From: an uncultured Acidobacteriia bacterium
Lineage (GTDB): Bacteria > Acidobacteriota > Terriglobia > Bryobacterales > Bryobacteraceae
Length of the DNA: 64,000 nt
NCBI GenBank assembly: GCA_903900705.1
Contig: CAIUOG010000054.1
Location: forward strand, 49,267 to 113,266
Direction: 5' to 3'
A program made the position numbers and the translations under genes. The notes beneath the pieces were generated by a model. That model had not been told where the DNA came from, did not search any database, and worked only from the letters and a program-made list of their open reading frames with translations. Positions 1 to 7,567 of this stretch are shown here, one piece after another (the first letter of the stretch is position 1; each line of letters begins with the position of its first letter).

Positions 1-1
1 C

Positions 2-49
2 CAGCTGGAACATCTGAACCGCACCCTGTCCGGCGTCGGAAGACGGTAA
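2..49 (+). CDS. C-terminal tail of a gene cut by the window start
   Basis: Reading from base 2, an open frame runs for 15 codons to a TAA at 47-49 (ending L-S-G-V-G-R-R). It would be the last part of a gene lying mostly outside the window. Only the frame and the stop are visible, so the function cannot be given, and chance openness over 45 bases is possible. Confidence 0.25.
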   Translation, partial: QLEHLNRTLSGVGRR

Positions 50-71
50 TAGCCCGTATTTTTTAAATAAC

Positions 72-101
72 TTGCAATAGACCCGAAAGATCGGGTATTC
101 T
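72..101 (+). promoter_or_regulatory. possible sigma-70 promoter with an internal inverted repeat
   Basis: TTGCAA (72-77) and TATTCT (96-101) are separated by 18 bases, a plausible -35/-10 pair about 30 bases before the start at 134. The spacer holds a perfect 6-bp inverted repeat (81-86 and 91-96, four-base loop), which could be an operator or a weak hairpin following the gene that ends at 49. No T-run follows it, so it is not a typical terminator. Confidence 0.35.
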
Positions 102-133
102 CAAAGACAATTCAATACTGGAAGGTGCTGGAC

Positions 134-637
134 ATGGTTTTGTTCGCGTCGTTGCTGATTCTGATCGTAAGTGGCATGCTTGCCTTGCATTTGTACACGA
201 GGCTCCGATACGTTCAGGCGATGGCCCTCAGCTCCGCGCCGCTGCCCGCCGAAGGTCGTTACCGCCCGATGCTGCGCCTCCTGTCAGCGAATGACATTGA
301 GCTGGTCGCCTCCAACAAAGCTCTCTGTAACAAGCTTCGGAAACAGCGCCTTTCGCTGCTGCAGGACTACCTCGGCTGCCTGACAAAGGACTATGGCCGT
401 CTTCTCGCTGGCCTGCGCGCGTCCATGGTGGCCTCCAACGTGGATCGGCCCGATCTCGCCGACGCGCTGGCAAAGAACCAGATGCTCTTCGTCATCGCGG
501 TCTGTCGCATTGAATATCGCATCTGGCTCTATCGTTTCGGCATCGGAACGATCGATGTTTCGGGTCTGGTGAACGCCATCGATGCGCTTCGCGCGCAGGT
601 TGTCGTCCTCCGGCCGGCGATGCAGGCTGCGAGATAA
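134..637 (+). CDS. hypothetical membrane-anchored protein
   Basis: A 167-residue protein of unknown function. Residues 1 to about 22 form one hydrophobic segment beginning V-L-F-A-S-L-L, followed by a basic patch (Y-T-R-L-R-Y). That fits a signal anchor with the rest soluble and mostly helical. The ATG at 134 is preferred over the GTG at 125 because GGAAGG at 120-125 lies 8 bases before it. The gene is convergent with the epimerase gene, with only 6 bases between stops. No catalytic motif or known domain was recognised. Confidence 0.7.
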   Translation: MVLFASLLILIVSGMLALHLYTRLRYVQAMALSSAPLPAEGRYRPMLRLLSANDIELVASNKALCNKLRKQRLSLLQDYLGCLTKDYGRLLAGLRASMVASNVDRPDLADALAKNQMLFVIAVCRIEYRIWLYRFGIGTIDVSGLVNAIDALRAQVVVLRPAMQAAR

Positions 638-643
638 GTTCCC

Positions 644-1429
644 TTACAAATCGGCTTCACTCGCCAGACTGGCGAGAATTCCAGCGGCATACTCCGGGTA
701 TGCCGCTTTTATTTTGAGCGCCCCCCGAATTCCTTCTCCGCTCACGCTCCGCCCACTGGTCTGAATTGCGGGCGCCGGATTACCCTTCCCCTGCACGCCA
801 AGCAGCCGAACGCACCAATCCGTGATGTTATCTGTTGTCGCAGGCAGATGGTCCGCCAGCGGCCAGGCGCCGGTCAACTCGGAAAAGACTCCCGCTTCCA
901 GCACCGCTGCCAGGTCGTCCACATGCACACGGCTCACCAACCCGGCGCCCGCGGCACGGGGAGCCTTGCCGTCCCGTACCCGCAGATGGATTCCCCGCCC
1001 CGGCCCATAAATTGCCGCCGGACGGATAATCAGCGTAGACCAGTCCTGGGAACGCAGCCAGTTTTCCTCTTCCACCCGCCGTAAACCCTTCTCTTCATTG
1101 GGCGAAATGACCGAGTCCGAATCCACAAATGTCTGCGGACCATAAACACTGGTAGAAGAAATGTAAAGAACCCGGCGCGGCCGCAGCGCGGAAATATACT
1201 CACGAAGGTGGCTATTTTCCGGCTCCGGCAAGGGAGGAATTGTGTGAACAATCACCGACCCGCGCGGCAGAAATTCATCGGGCTTATTCCCGTATTCCGC
1301 CAATCGAAGACCAATTGACGCCAAAGCGGAATACCGGGAAATGCGGCGTGCCGAGGCAAAAACAGGGGTTCCACGCAGCAAAAGTCGCCGCGCCAGCCGG
1401 CAGGTTGTGAAGCCCAGCCCCATCAGCAC
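644..1429 (-). CDS. NAD(P)-dependent epimerase/dehydratase, YeeZ-like
   Basis: An extended-SDR-type protein of about 261 residues. The N-terminus carries a glycine-rich dinucleotide motif (L-M-G-L-G-F-T-T-C-R-L-A). A later segment, Y-I-S-S-T-S-V-Y-G, matches the catalytic Ser and the strand preceding the usual YxxxK region in sugar-nucleotide epimerase relatives. The overall pattern resembles E. coli YeeZ, whose substrate is not established. The frame is open further upstream, but that part lies inside the neighbouring propeller gene. A GTG at 1429, 19 bases after that gene's stop, gives an N-terminus starting directly with the Rossmann strand. It is probably co-transcribed with the propeller gene. 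Confidence 0.65.
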   Translation of the reverse strand: MLMGLGFTTCRLARRLLLRGTPVFASARRISRYSALASIGLRLAEYGNKPDEFLPRGSVIVHTIPPLPEPENSHLREYISALRPRRVLYISSTSVYGPQTFVDSDSVISPNEEKGLRRVEEENWLRSQDWSTLIIRPAAIYGPGRGIHLRVRDGKAPRAAGAGLVSRVHVDDLAAVLEAGVFSELTGAWPLADHLPATTDNITDWCVRLLGVQGKGNPAPAIQTSGRSVSGEGIRGALKIKAAYPEYAAGILASLASEADL

Positions 1430-1448
1430 GACGGGGCCGGGTCCGGAA

Positions 1449-2483
1449 TCAAACGCGGCGGAGCTTGGTAACCCGTCCAACCTCAACCCATTCCACAACG
1501 TAAATATCGCCCTTATGGTCGAAGCAGGCGCCGTGCGGCGCCACAAACTTGCCCGGCGTAAACTTGTCGCGCGTCATGGTCCGCGTCTTCTTCCATTCGC
1601 TGGCCGAGTCGTCACCCAGGTGTTCAATCACCTTGTTGTTTTTGTCAAGCAGCGTGACGCGAGCCCCCAGATCCGGAATCACCGTATCGCCCGTCTTGTG
1701 GAAGGTGTTGAAATGACAGGGCTGATTCGTGCCGTCGATAAAATCGACATGCTTGCCGTCAAGCGTAAACCGCTGAATCCGGTTGTTGCCGCGATCCGCC
1801 ACCGTCAGGATCGGGTCCTTGCCGCGCGTGTCCACGATGATGCCGTGCGGACAGTTCAGCTTCCCGGCCTCTTTTCCCAGACCGCCGAACGTCCGGATGT
1901 ACTCGCCCTTGCTGTTGTACTGGCAGATGTAGCTGGAACCATAGCCGTCGCCCACATAGATGTCGCCGTTCGGGGCAATCGCCAGATTCGTCGGGCTGTA
2001 TTTGATCTTTTTCCCGTCCGCGCCCGGCTTGTAGGCGTCCGACTTTTCCGGATAGCCGATGCTCCAGACCTGCTCGCCCTTCAGCGTGGTCTTGGCCACC
2101 GTGGCGCGCTTCGTGTCGCAAAGGTAAAGAAACTCTTCTTTGCCTTCCTTATGGATATGCAGACCATGTGCCCCGCCCATGTAATCCGCGCCCCAGCTGG
2201 TGACGAACTTGCCCTTGCCATCGAACACGACCATCGCGTTGTGGCTGGTGCTGGCCTTGTTGACGGTGTGGTGGATATAGATATGACCCTGCGCGTCCTC
2301 ACAAACGCCGTGGGTATTGCCATAGGCGATGTCCTGCGGCAGTTCACCCCAGTCGTGGGTCACCTCATAGGTGTGAGCTCCGGAGCCGATGACCGGCTTT
2401 TTCGTGCCGGATTTATTGCCGGCTCCCAGGATCATCGGCACAGCAAGGCCGGTGACAAACGTACGGCGGGTGGTTTCACGCAT
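1449..2483 (-). CDS. Tat-exported NHL-repeat / six-bladed beta-propeller protein
   Basis: A protein of 344 residues. The N-terminus R-E-T-T-R-R-T-F-V-T-G-L-A-V is a twin-arginine signal followed by a short hydrophobic stretch, so export of a folded protein is expected. The body has repeated NHL-like blades: G-N-T-H-G-V near residue 54, G-A-H-G-L near 103, S-P-T-N-L-A-I near 160, C-P-H-G-I-I-V-D near 205 and A-P-H-G-A-C-F near 320. Each is followed by D/N-G-x-I-Y-V-like strands. Such propellers can bind ligands or act as lactonase-like or lyase domains; no substrate can be assigned. It lies just upstream of the epimerase and 30 bases downstream of the phosphohexomutase, in one transcription unit. 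Confidence 0.8.
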   Translation of the reverse strand: MRETTRRTFVTGLAVPMILGAGNKSGTKKPVIGSGAHTYEVTHDWGELPQDIAYGNTHGVCEDAQGHIYIHHTVNKASTSHNAMVVFDGKGKFVTSWGADYMGGAHGLHIHKEGKEEFLYLCDTKRATVAKTTLKGEQVWSIGYPEKSDAYKPGADGKKIKYSPTNLAIAPNGDIYVGDGYGSSYICQYNSKGEYIRTFGGLGKEAGKLNCPHGIIVDTRGKDPILTVADRGNNRIQRFTLDGKHVDFIDGTNQPCHFNTFHKTGDTVIPDLGARVTLLDKNNKVIEHLGDDSASEWKKTRTMTRDKFTPGKFVAPHGACFDHKGDIYVVEWVEVGRVTKLRRV

Positions 2484-2513
2484 GGGTATGAATTTATCAT
2501 ATTCCCCGCAATA

Positions 2514-4151
2514 TCAGAGCAGTTCCCGCTCGATGGACCGCACGATGCCGCCCGGCTCCGCCAGCCCCGCCGCGACCATGGCGTTCGCCCTCGCCTGCGT
2601 ATCCGCCACCGCGTACATGCGGAATTCGTCGGCATTTCCGGAAGGCCGGAAATGGGCGACTTCGCCATTCCGGAAGATGATGCGCACACCATCGGTATAG
2701 TCCAGCCGCTCGATGCCGCTGAAGCTGTCCTCCGGTTTGAAGAACTTCTCCAGCTGCCGGATAATCGTCGCCACCGCCTCCGAGTCCTGCGCCGTCAGCA
2801 GTTCCACGATCCGGAGCCCGTTCGCCCGGGGGAAGTTCCGCAGCAGCGCGGCCCGGCTGAAACGCGGCGGCAAGGTGTCGAATAACTCAGGCAGAGACAG
2901 CCCCTTCTCCTGCGCCGAAAACAGCACGCCCAGAATCGGCAGAATCGCGTCGCGCGTCGCCAACGCCGTGAGTGTGTGACCATTCCGAGTCACATCCGAC
3001 CCCAACAGGAAGCCGCCATTCGCCTCCCAGCCGCAAACCGTTTTCCGCCCCTTCGCACGCGCCACCGCCATCCCGGCAATCACAAAAGGCGAACCGATGC
3101 GCGTTTTGGGCTCCAGGGCTCCCGAAAGAGGACCCCGGTCAATCGCGTCATTACAACTGATCGGCACCACCACGGCGTCCGCGCCCAGGTACTCCGCCAC
3201 CACCATGCCCACTAAATCGCCGGCGAAAAAACGAACCCATTTCTCTTCAATTCCGAGGATCAGCGGCCGGTCGCTATCTCCGTCTGTCGAAACAACCGCC
3301 CAGACCGGACCCGAGCGAAGCGCTTCGTCGGCCAGCCCCTGCATCACACTAAGCTGTTGATCATCAATGGCTTCCGTGTCGATCGCCACGAAGCTTTCAC
3401 TCCGGCCGCGGACCGTCACCTCCGCCCCGAGCCGCTGCAACACTTCGACCAGCAGATCGCGCCCCACGGCCGAATGCTGGTAGACCAGAATCCGCCGGCC
3501 CTCCAGAGTCGTGCCGGCGAAGAACTCGCAGTACCGGTCGATGTAAGCCTGCCGCGCCGCGCCGTCCACCGGCGGCAGCTCCTGATGGCCCGCCTTCAGC
3601 ATCCCCCACGCATCGAATGCCGAGTCCGCCGCCGGCTGTCCGTAAAACCGTTCCCGAGTTGCCGCCACCCGCTCCCCGATGGGCGCTTCGCTCGTCTTCA
3701 TCAATTCCCCGATGGACGTATTCAGCTTGTGGCCATTCAGATCAAACGGGATGTGGCTGCCTGTGACCATGATGCTGCCCCGCCCCCGCGCCAGCGCGTA
3801 GCAGGTCAGCGCGGGCGTCGGGATGGCCCCCAGATTCACCGGCATCATCCCGGCATCGCGCACCGCCTGCACCACGGCCTGGCAGAGTTCGCCGCGCCCG
3901 TGAGCCCCGCCAACCGAATTCGCCGGATCAAACCGCGTGGAACTGGGGCGCAGATCATGGGCGAAATAGAACTCTTCGCCCCGGGCAATCCCCCCTTCCG
4001 CCCGGGTAAGCGACTGCAGGTATTCGAGTTCCCCGGTCACGTTCAGGTAAACTTCCAGTTGCGTGAGATCGATCACCCGTCCCCGCCGGCCACTGGTGCC
4101 GAAACGCAGGACGACGGGTTCGTAAGCGAGAGTTGAGCGCAGGTTAGACAA
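2514..4151 (-). CDS. phosphohexomutase (phosphomannomutase/phosphoglucomutase family)
   Basis: An alpha-D-phosphohexomutase interconverting hexose 1- and 6-phosphates through a phosphoserine. Visible motifs in order are R-F-G-T-S-G-R-R-G near the N-terminus, the active-site loop V-T-G-S-H-I-P (usual form TASHNP), the metal loop S-T-D-G-D-S-D-R-P, the sugar-specificity loop G-W-E-A-N-G-G, and the phosphate-binding loop R-P-S-G-N-A-D-E-F-R. All four domains are present in about 545 residues. The start is uncertain: the TTG at 4151 is chosen because the open frame beyond it runs into the divergent amidohydrolase gene. No Shine-Dalgarno site was seen. Whether mannose or glucose is the preferred substrate cannot be told. 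Confidence 0.82.
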   Translation of the reverse strand: MSNLRSTLAYEPVVLRFGTSGRRGRVIDLTQLEVYLNVTGELEYLQSLTRAEGGIARGEEFYFAHDLRPSSTRFDPANSVGGAHGRGELCQAVVQAVRDAGMMPVNLGAIPTPALTCYALARGRGSIMVTGSHIPFDLNGHKLNTSIGELMKTSEAPIGERVAATRERFYGQPAADSAFDAWGMLKAGHQELPPVDGAARQAYIDRYCEFFAGTTLEGRRILVYQHSAVGRDLLVEVLQRLGAEVTVRGRSESFVAIDTEAIDDQQLSVMQGLADEALRSGPVWAVVSTDGDSDRPLILGIEEKWVRFFAGDLVGMVVAEYLGADAVVVPISCNDAIDRGPLSGALEPKTRIGSPFVIAGMAVARAKGRKTVCGWEANGGFLLGSDVTRNGHTLTALATRDAILPILGVLFSAQEKGLSLPELFDTLPPRFSRAALLRNFPRANGLRIVELLTAQDSEAVATIIRQLEKFFKPEDSFSGIERLDYTDGVRIIFRNGEVAHFRPSGNADEFRMYAVADTQARANAMVAAGLAEPGGIVRSIERELL

Positions 4152-4179
4152 TACGAAGAGAAGTATAGCGAGAGGGAAA

Positions 4180-5010
4180 ATGAGAATCGACGCCCACCAG
4201 CACTTCTGGGACATCACCAAACTGGACTACCCCTGGATGCCCCCTGGCGAATCCGTGCTGCGCCGCAACTACCTGCCGGCCGACCTCGCTCCCATCCTCG
4301 AACAACACAATTTCGATGGCGCCGTGGTGGTGCAGGCCAATGTGGTGATGGAAGAAACCTGGTGGCTGCTGGACCTCGCCGCTCAGAATGAGATCATCCG
4401 GGGCGTGGTCGCCTGGGTGGATCTGACCGATCCCGGCGTCGGGCACGTTCTCGACCAGTGCCAGCGGCACCCGAAATTCAAGGGCGTCCGCCACATCGTG
4501 CACGATGAACCCGATCTCCACTGGCTGCTTCGGCCGGACGTCCTCAACGGCCTGCGGGAACTGGCCCGACGCGATATCCCCTACGATCTGCTGCTGCGCC
4601 CGCCCCATCTGCCGCTGATCCCCGAACTCGCCAGCCAGGTTCCGGGTCTGCGCATGGTGATTGATCACATCTCCAAGCCCCTGATCGCATCTCATGTGAT
4701 GGAGCCATGGGCCGCCGATATCGAGCGCGTCTCGCGGATTCCCGGCATGCACTGCAAACTCTCCGGCATGATCACCGAAGCGGACCACCAGAACTGGACC
4801 CCGGCCGACCTCACGCCCTACGTCCGGCACATTCTGCGGCTCTTCCCGCCGGAGCGCCTGATGTTCGGCAGCGACTGGCCCGTCTGTCTGCTCGCCGGCT
4901 CCTGGAAGAAAGTACTGGCCGGCTTCACACAGGCCTGCGGCCCCATACCGCAGCCGGAACGCGAAAAAATACTCGGCGAAACCGCCACGAAATTCTATAA
5001 CCTCTCATGA
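4180..5010 (+). CDS. amidohydrolase family 2, sugar-lactonase-like
   Basis: A 276-residue TIM-barrel amidohydrolase. The N-terminal metal motif is D-A-H-Q-H-F-W-D, and a later active-site segment is F-G-S-D-W-P-V-C near residue 228. This combination is typical of the COG3618 group (L-fuconolactonase, L-rhamnono-lactonase and relatives), which hydrolyse sugar lactones or similar cyclic esters. GAGGGA lies just before the ATG. The stop overlaps the next start by four bases (ATGA), so it is translationally coupled to the GlpD-like flavoprotein. Divergent from the phosphohexomutase with a gap of about 28 bases. The exact lactone is unknown. Confidence 0.82.
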   Translation: MRIDAHQHFWDITKLDYPWMPPGESVLRRNYLPADLAPILEQHNFDGAVVVQANVVMEETWWLLDLAAQNEIIRGVVAWVDLTDPGVGHVLDQCQRHPKFKGVRHIVHDEPDLHWLLRPDVLNGLRELARRDIPYDLLLRPPHLPLIPELASQVPGLRMVIDHISKPLIASHVMEPWAADIERVSRIPGMHCKLSGMITEADHQNWTPADLTPYVRHILRLFPPERLMFGSDWPVCLLAGSWKKVLAGFTQACGPIPQPEREKILGETATKFYNLS

Positions 5011-6401
5011 CGACAGACCGCCGCAAAGCGAATCTCGAAAGACTGCGCCAGGAACCGTTCGACGTTCTGATAGTGGGAGGGGGCATCAATGGCGCAGGCA
5101 TTGCGCGCGATCTGATGCTCCGCGAGGCGGGCCTCCGGGTCGCGCTGGTCGAGAAGCATCATTTCTCGTCGGGAACCAGCGGGAAGAACTCCCAACTGAT
5201 CCACGGCGGCCTGCGCTATCTGAAGTACTTCGACTTCGGTCTGGTAAGCGACGCGCTGCATGAGCGCGCCACGCTGCTGAAGATCGCGCCCGGGCTGGTG
5301 GAACCGCTCGAATTTCTGATCCCCTGCTACGGCCCGTATGACCGGGCATTTTATGGCGCGGGGCTGCTGCTCTATGACGCCCTCGCCGGCTCCCGGAATA
5401 TCGGCCATCACCGCGCTCTCAGCGCCGAGGCCACCCGGAAGCTGGAACCGCATCTTGCCGCCGAAGGCCTGCGCGCCGGGCTGCTCTTCTTCGACGGCAA
5501 GGTCCACTCGGCCCGCCTCGTGATCGAGAACATTCTGGATGCCGAGGCGCGCGGCGCATGCGTTACGAACTACACGGCCGTCCGCTGGGATGCCGACGGC
5601 ATTACGGCGCGGGACATGCTCTCCGGCGAAACCTTCCCCGTGCGTGCGCGCAGGATCGTGAACGCCACCGGCGCCTGGTCATCCGGCGCGCCGCTGCGCC
5701 TCGTGCGCGGCTCCCACCTGATCTATCCACGCATCCAGCAGGGAAGCGAGGCCATTGCGTATTTCGATGAACAGGGGCGCATCATCTTCCTGATTCCCTG
5801 GGGCGAAAACAACGACCTCACGCTGGTCGGCACCACCGATATCGACCACCAGACCGGGCCGGACGCCGTCCGCATCTCAGACTCCGAGCGTGAGTATCTC
5901 CAGGCTATTGTGCGCCGGCTCTATCCCGACTTCCGCGGCGAACCGCTCACCAGCTATAGCTCGCTGCGCCCGCTCATCGCGGAATCCGGTCGCTCCGCCA
6001 CCGCCACCAGCCGCGAACACCGCATCTGGGAGACGGCGGACGGGGTGCTGCACATCTCGGGCGGCAAGTACACCACGTACCGCGAGATGAGCGAGGAATT
6101 GGTGGACACGCTGCTGCGGGACATCGCGCCGGGCCGGGACCTGCCCTGTCGCACGGCGTCGACCGTCCTGAACGTCCTCACGCCGCCGAAGGCTATGCCC
6201 GCGCGCGTGCGGATGGCGGTGGAGCGCGAGTTCGCCCGCAAACTGCGGGACATACTCTACGTCAGCACCTATTGGGGACATGAGCGGCACATGGATCGCG
6301 CCTGGCTGGAACCCATCGCGCGGGAGGCCGCCGGATTACTGGGCTGGAGCGAGGCGGAGACAGAGGCCGAAATTCAGTACTGCCTGGAGAATCAGGGCTG
6401 A
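5007..6401 (+). CDS. GlpD-like FAD-dependent glycerol-3-phosphate dehydrogenase
   Basis: A flavoprotein of 464 residues. It has the FAD-binding dinucleotide motif D-V-L-I-V-G-G-G-I-N-G-A-G near residue 19 and the GlpD signature S-S-G-T-S-G-K-N-S-Q-L-I-H-G-G-L-R-Y-L. A C-terminal I-S-G-G-K-Y-T-T-Y-R segment closes the FAD domain, followed by a shortened helical domain. GlpD oxidises glycerol 3-phosphate to dihydroxyacetone phosphate at the membrane, passing electrons to quinone. It overlaps the amidohydrolase stop by four bases. The pairing with a sugar-lactonase-like enzyme is unusual and could mean a different polyol or sugar substrate. Confidence 0.82.
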   Translation: MTTDRRKANLERLRQEPFDVLIVGGGINGAGIARDLMLREAGLRVALVEKHHFSSGTSGKNSQLIHGGLRYLKYFDFGLVSDALHERATLLKIAPGLVEPLEFLIPCYGPYDRAFYGAGLLLYDALAGSRNIGHHRALSAEATRKLEPHLAAEGLRAGLLFFDGKVHSARLVIENILDAEARGACVTNYTAVRWDADGITARDMLSGETFPVRARRIVNATGAWSSGAPLRLVRGSHLIYPRIQQGSEAIAYFDEQGRIIFLIPWGENNDLTLVGTTDIDHQTGPDAVRISDSEREYLQAIVRRLYPDFRGEPLTSYSSLRPLIAESGRSATATSREHRIWETADGVLHISGGKYTTYREMSEELVDTLLRDIAPGRDLPCRTASTVLNVLTPPKAMPARVRMAVEREFARKLRDILYVSTYWGHERHMDRAWLEPIAREAAGLLGWSEAETEAEIQYCLENQG

Positions 6402-6411
6402 GCAGGGCTGT

Positions 6412-6822
6412 TTAGTTTTCGGTGGGTATTTTTTCGGCGTGGTCTACCACGAGAGTCTCGACCGGCAGTTTTCGCGCCGCCAGGTTTAGGCCCAAATCCT
6501 TTAAGGCGGAAAAGGCGGAATTTGTCTGATCGTCAGCAGGATTTGCGCCGCTCTCATCCAGTTCATGCCGGGCCGATTTTAGCCGTTGAAAGCCTGCAAG
6601 GTCTTCCGGCGAAACATCCAGTGAGATGTTGTAAAGGCCGGTTAAACCGGTCCGATTCAGAACGGGCCGGTCCAGAAACGCGGAAAGCATGTTGGCCAGA
6701 GAACTCAGTGTTTTCGCCTCCATGTGGCCGTTGGTGGCGAACCGGGTTCTGTCCGCGCTGGCGGGGTCAGCGTCCTCCGCGGGCTTGAGCTCGAAATCTC
6801 CACCGTTTGGGGCGTCGAGGTG
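6412..6822 (-). pseudogene. 5'-truncated TIGR03435-family gene (C-terminal remnant)
   Basis: A single frame from about 6822 down to the stop at 6412 gives the typical C-terminus of the Solibacter TIGR03435 family. It contains M-E-A-K-T-L-S-S-L-A-N-M-L-S, then R-P-V-L-N-R-T-G-L-T-G-L-Y, and ends V-E-T-L-V-V-D-H-A-E-K. Just upstream the frame reads D-A-P-N-G-G-D-F-E-L-K. An in-frame TGA near 6900 closes the frame, and the N-terminal half expected for the family is missing; the restriction cassette lies there instead. TIGR03435 proteins have no assigned function. An ATG at 6723 could still make a 103-residue piece, but a stub is more likely. Confidence 0.75.
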
Positions 6823-6912
6823 AAATTGAGCAGTTTTCCACCTTCTTCGCGCACATTGAAGAGCACGGGAAAACCAAGGTCGTTCTTCGCCGGATCAGGG
6901 GTAGCCCGATGG

Positions 6913-7566
6913 TTAGTCCTGGTCGTCTTGTTCTGTGGTACCAGCATCGGGGACGAGCGGAACATCCCGACCCGCGAAAAAATCTCTCAACCGCGCGACG
7001 AGAATGGAGGTCCTCATTTCTCCGGCTGCGAGTTTATCCGCGAACTGCCTGCCAGGATGCAGCACATCCCATGATGAGCGGTACTGCGTTGAGCGGCGCA
7101 TGCCCGGATCTTTGTTTCCAAATCCGTCGATGACCAGATTCCAGATCGGCTTGAATTGCTCGATCATCATGTTTTCGCCAAGCGGTATCCAAATGTCATC
7201 GACCACGAGGGAGCGAAAACAGAAGTCGGCCAGATTCAGATTATTTGCCTCGTCGATGGACGCCGCATGCTGCCGAAGCCGGTCCCGAAGCGCCCTGCCC
7301 TTCGAAGCGTCGAAGGCGAGGCCGCCTTTGCGCGCACCTTTCGGCGCAGCCTTGCCGACATAAATGGGCTGCGCGAAAATACCGTTCTGATTCTTTGTCG
7401 CGACCGGTAAATAGGGTTCAAAAGTACCCGAGTAGTAGATCGCGTAAACCCCTGCGCCAGGGAGATCGGCGACGTTCTGAAGCGGCGCGACAGGACTGAG
7501 CAGGAGGGCCTCGGCAACGCTCCGACCCAGATTCATTTTGTCGAGAGGATTGTAGGGTCCGCTCAT
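6913..7566 (-). CDS. Eco29kI-family GIY-YIG restriction endonuclease
   Basis: The 217-residue nuclease of a type II system. The GIY-YIG core is visible as G-V-Y-A-I-Y-Y-S-G near residue 38 and I-Y-V-G-K-A near 68. The Arg helix is R-A-L-R-D-R-L-R-Q-H near 95, and the metal-binding Glu lies in P-L-G-E-N-M-M-I-E near 130. The segment W-N-L-V-I-D-G-F-G-N-K-D-P-G and the following H-P-G-R are characteristic of the Eco29kI group. Eco29kI itself cuts CCGCGG, so that target is a reasonable inference. The ATG at 7566 sits one base after the methylase stop. The open frame upstream overlaps the methylase gene and was not used. Confidence 0.85.
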   Translation of the reverse strand: MSGPYNPLDKMNLGRSVAEALLLSPVAPLQNVADLPGAGVYAIYYSGTFEPYLPVATKNQNGIFAQPIYVGKAAPKGARKGGLAFDASKGRALRDRLRQHAASIDEANNLNLADFCFRSLVVDDIWIPLGENMMIEQFKPIWNLVIDGFGNKDPGMRRSTQYRSSWDVLHPGRQFADKLAAGEMRTSILVARLRDFFAGRDVPLVPDAGTTEQDDQD

Positions 7567-7567
7567 C

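Noticed and set aside
1341..2885. 514-codon open frame on the + strand
   Set aside because: Covers parts of three minus-strand genes; His/Arg-rich shadow.
6705..6965. 86-codon frame upstream of the TIGR03435 remnant, at first read as a frameshifted N-terminal part
   Set aside because: The family pattern continues in the remnant's own frame (D-A-P-N-G-G-D-F-E-L-K), so no frameshift is needed; the other frame is a shadow.
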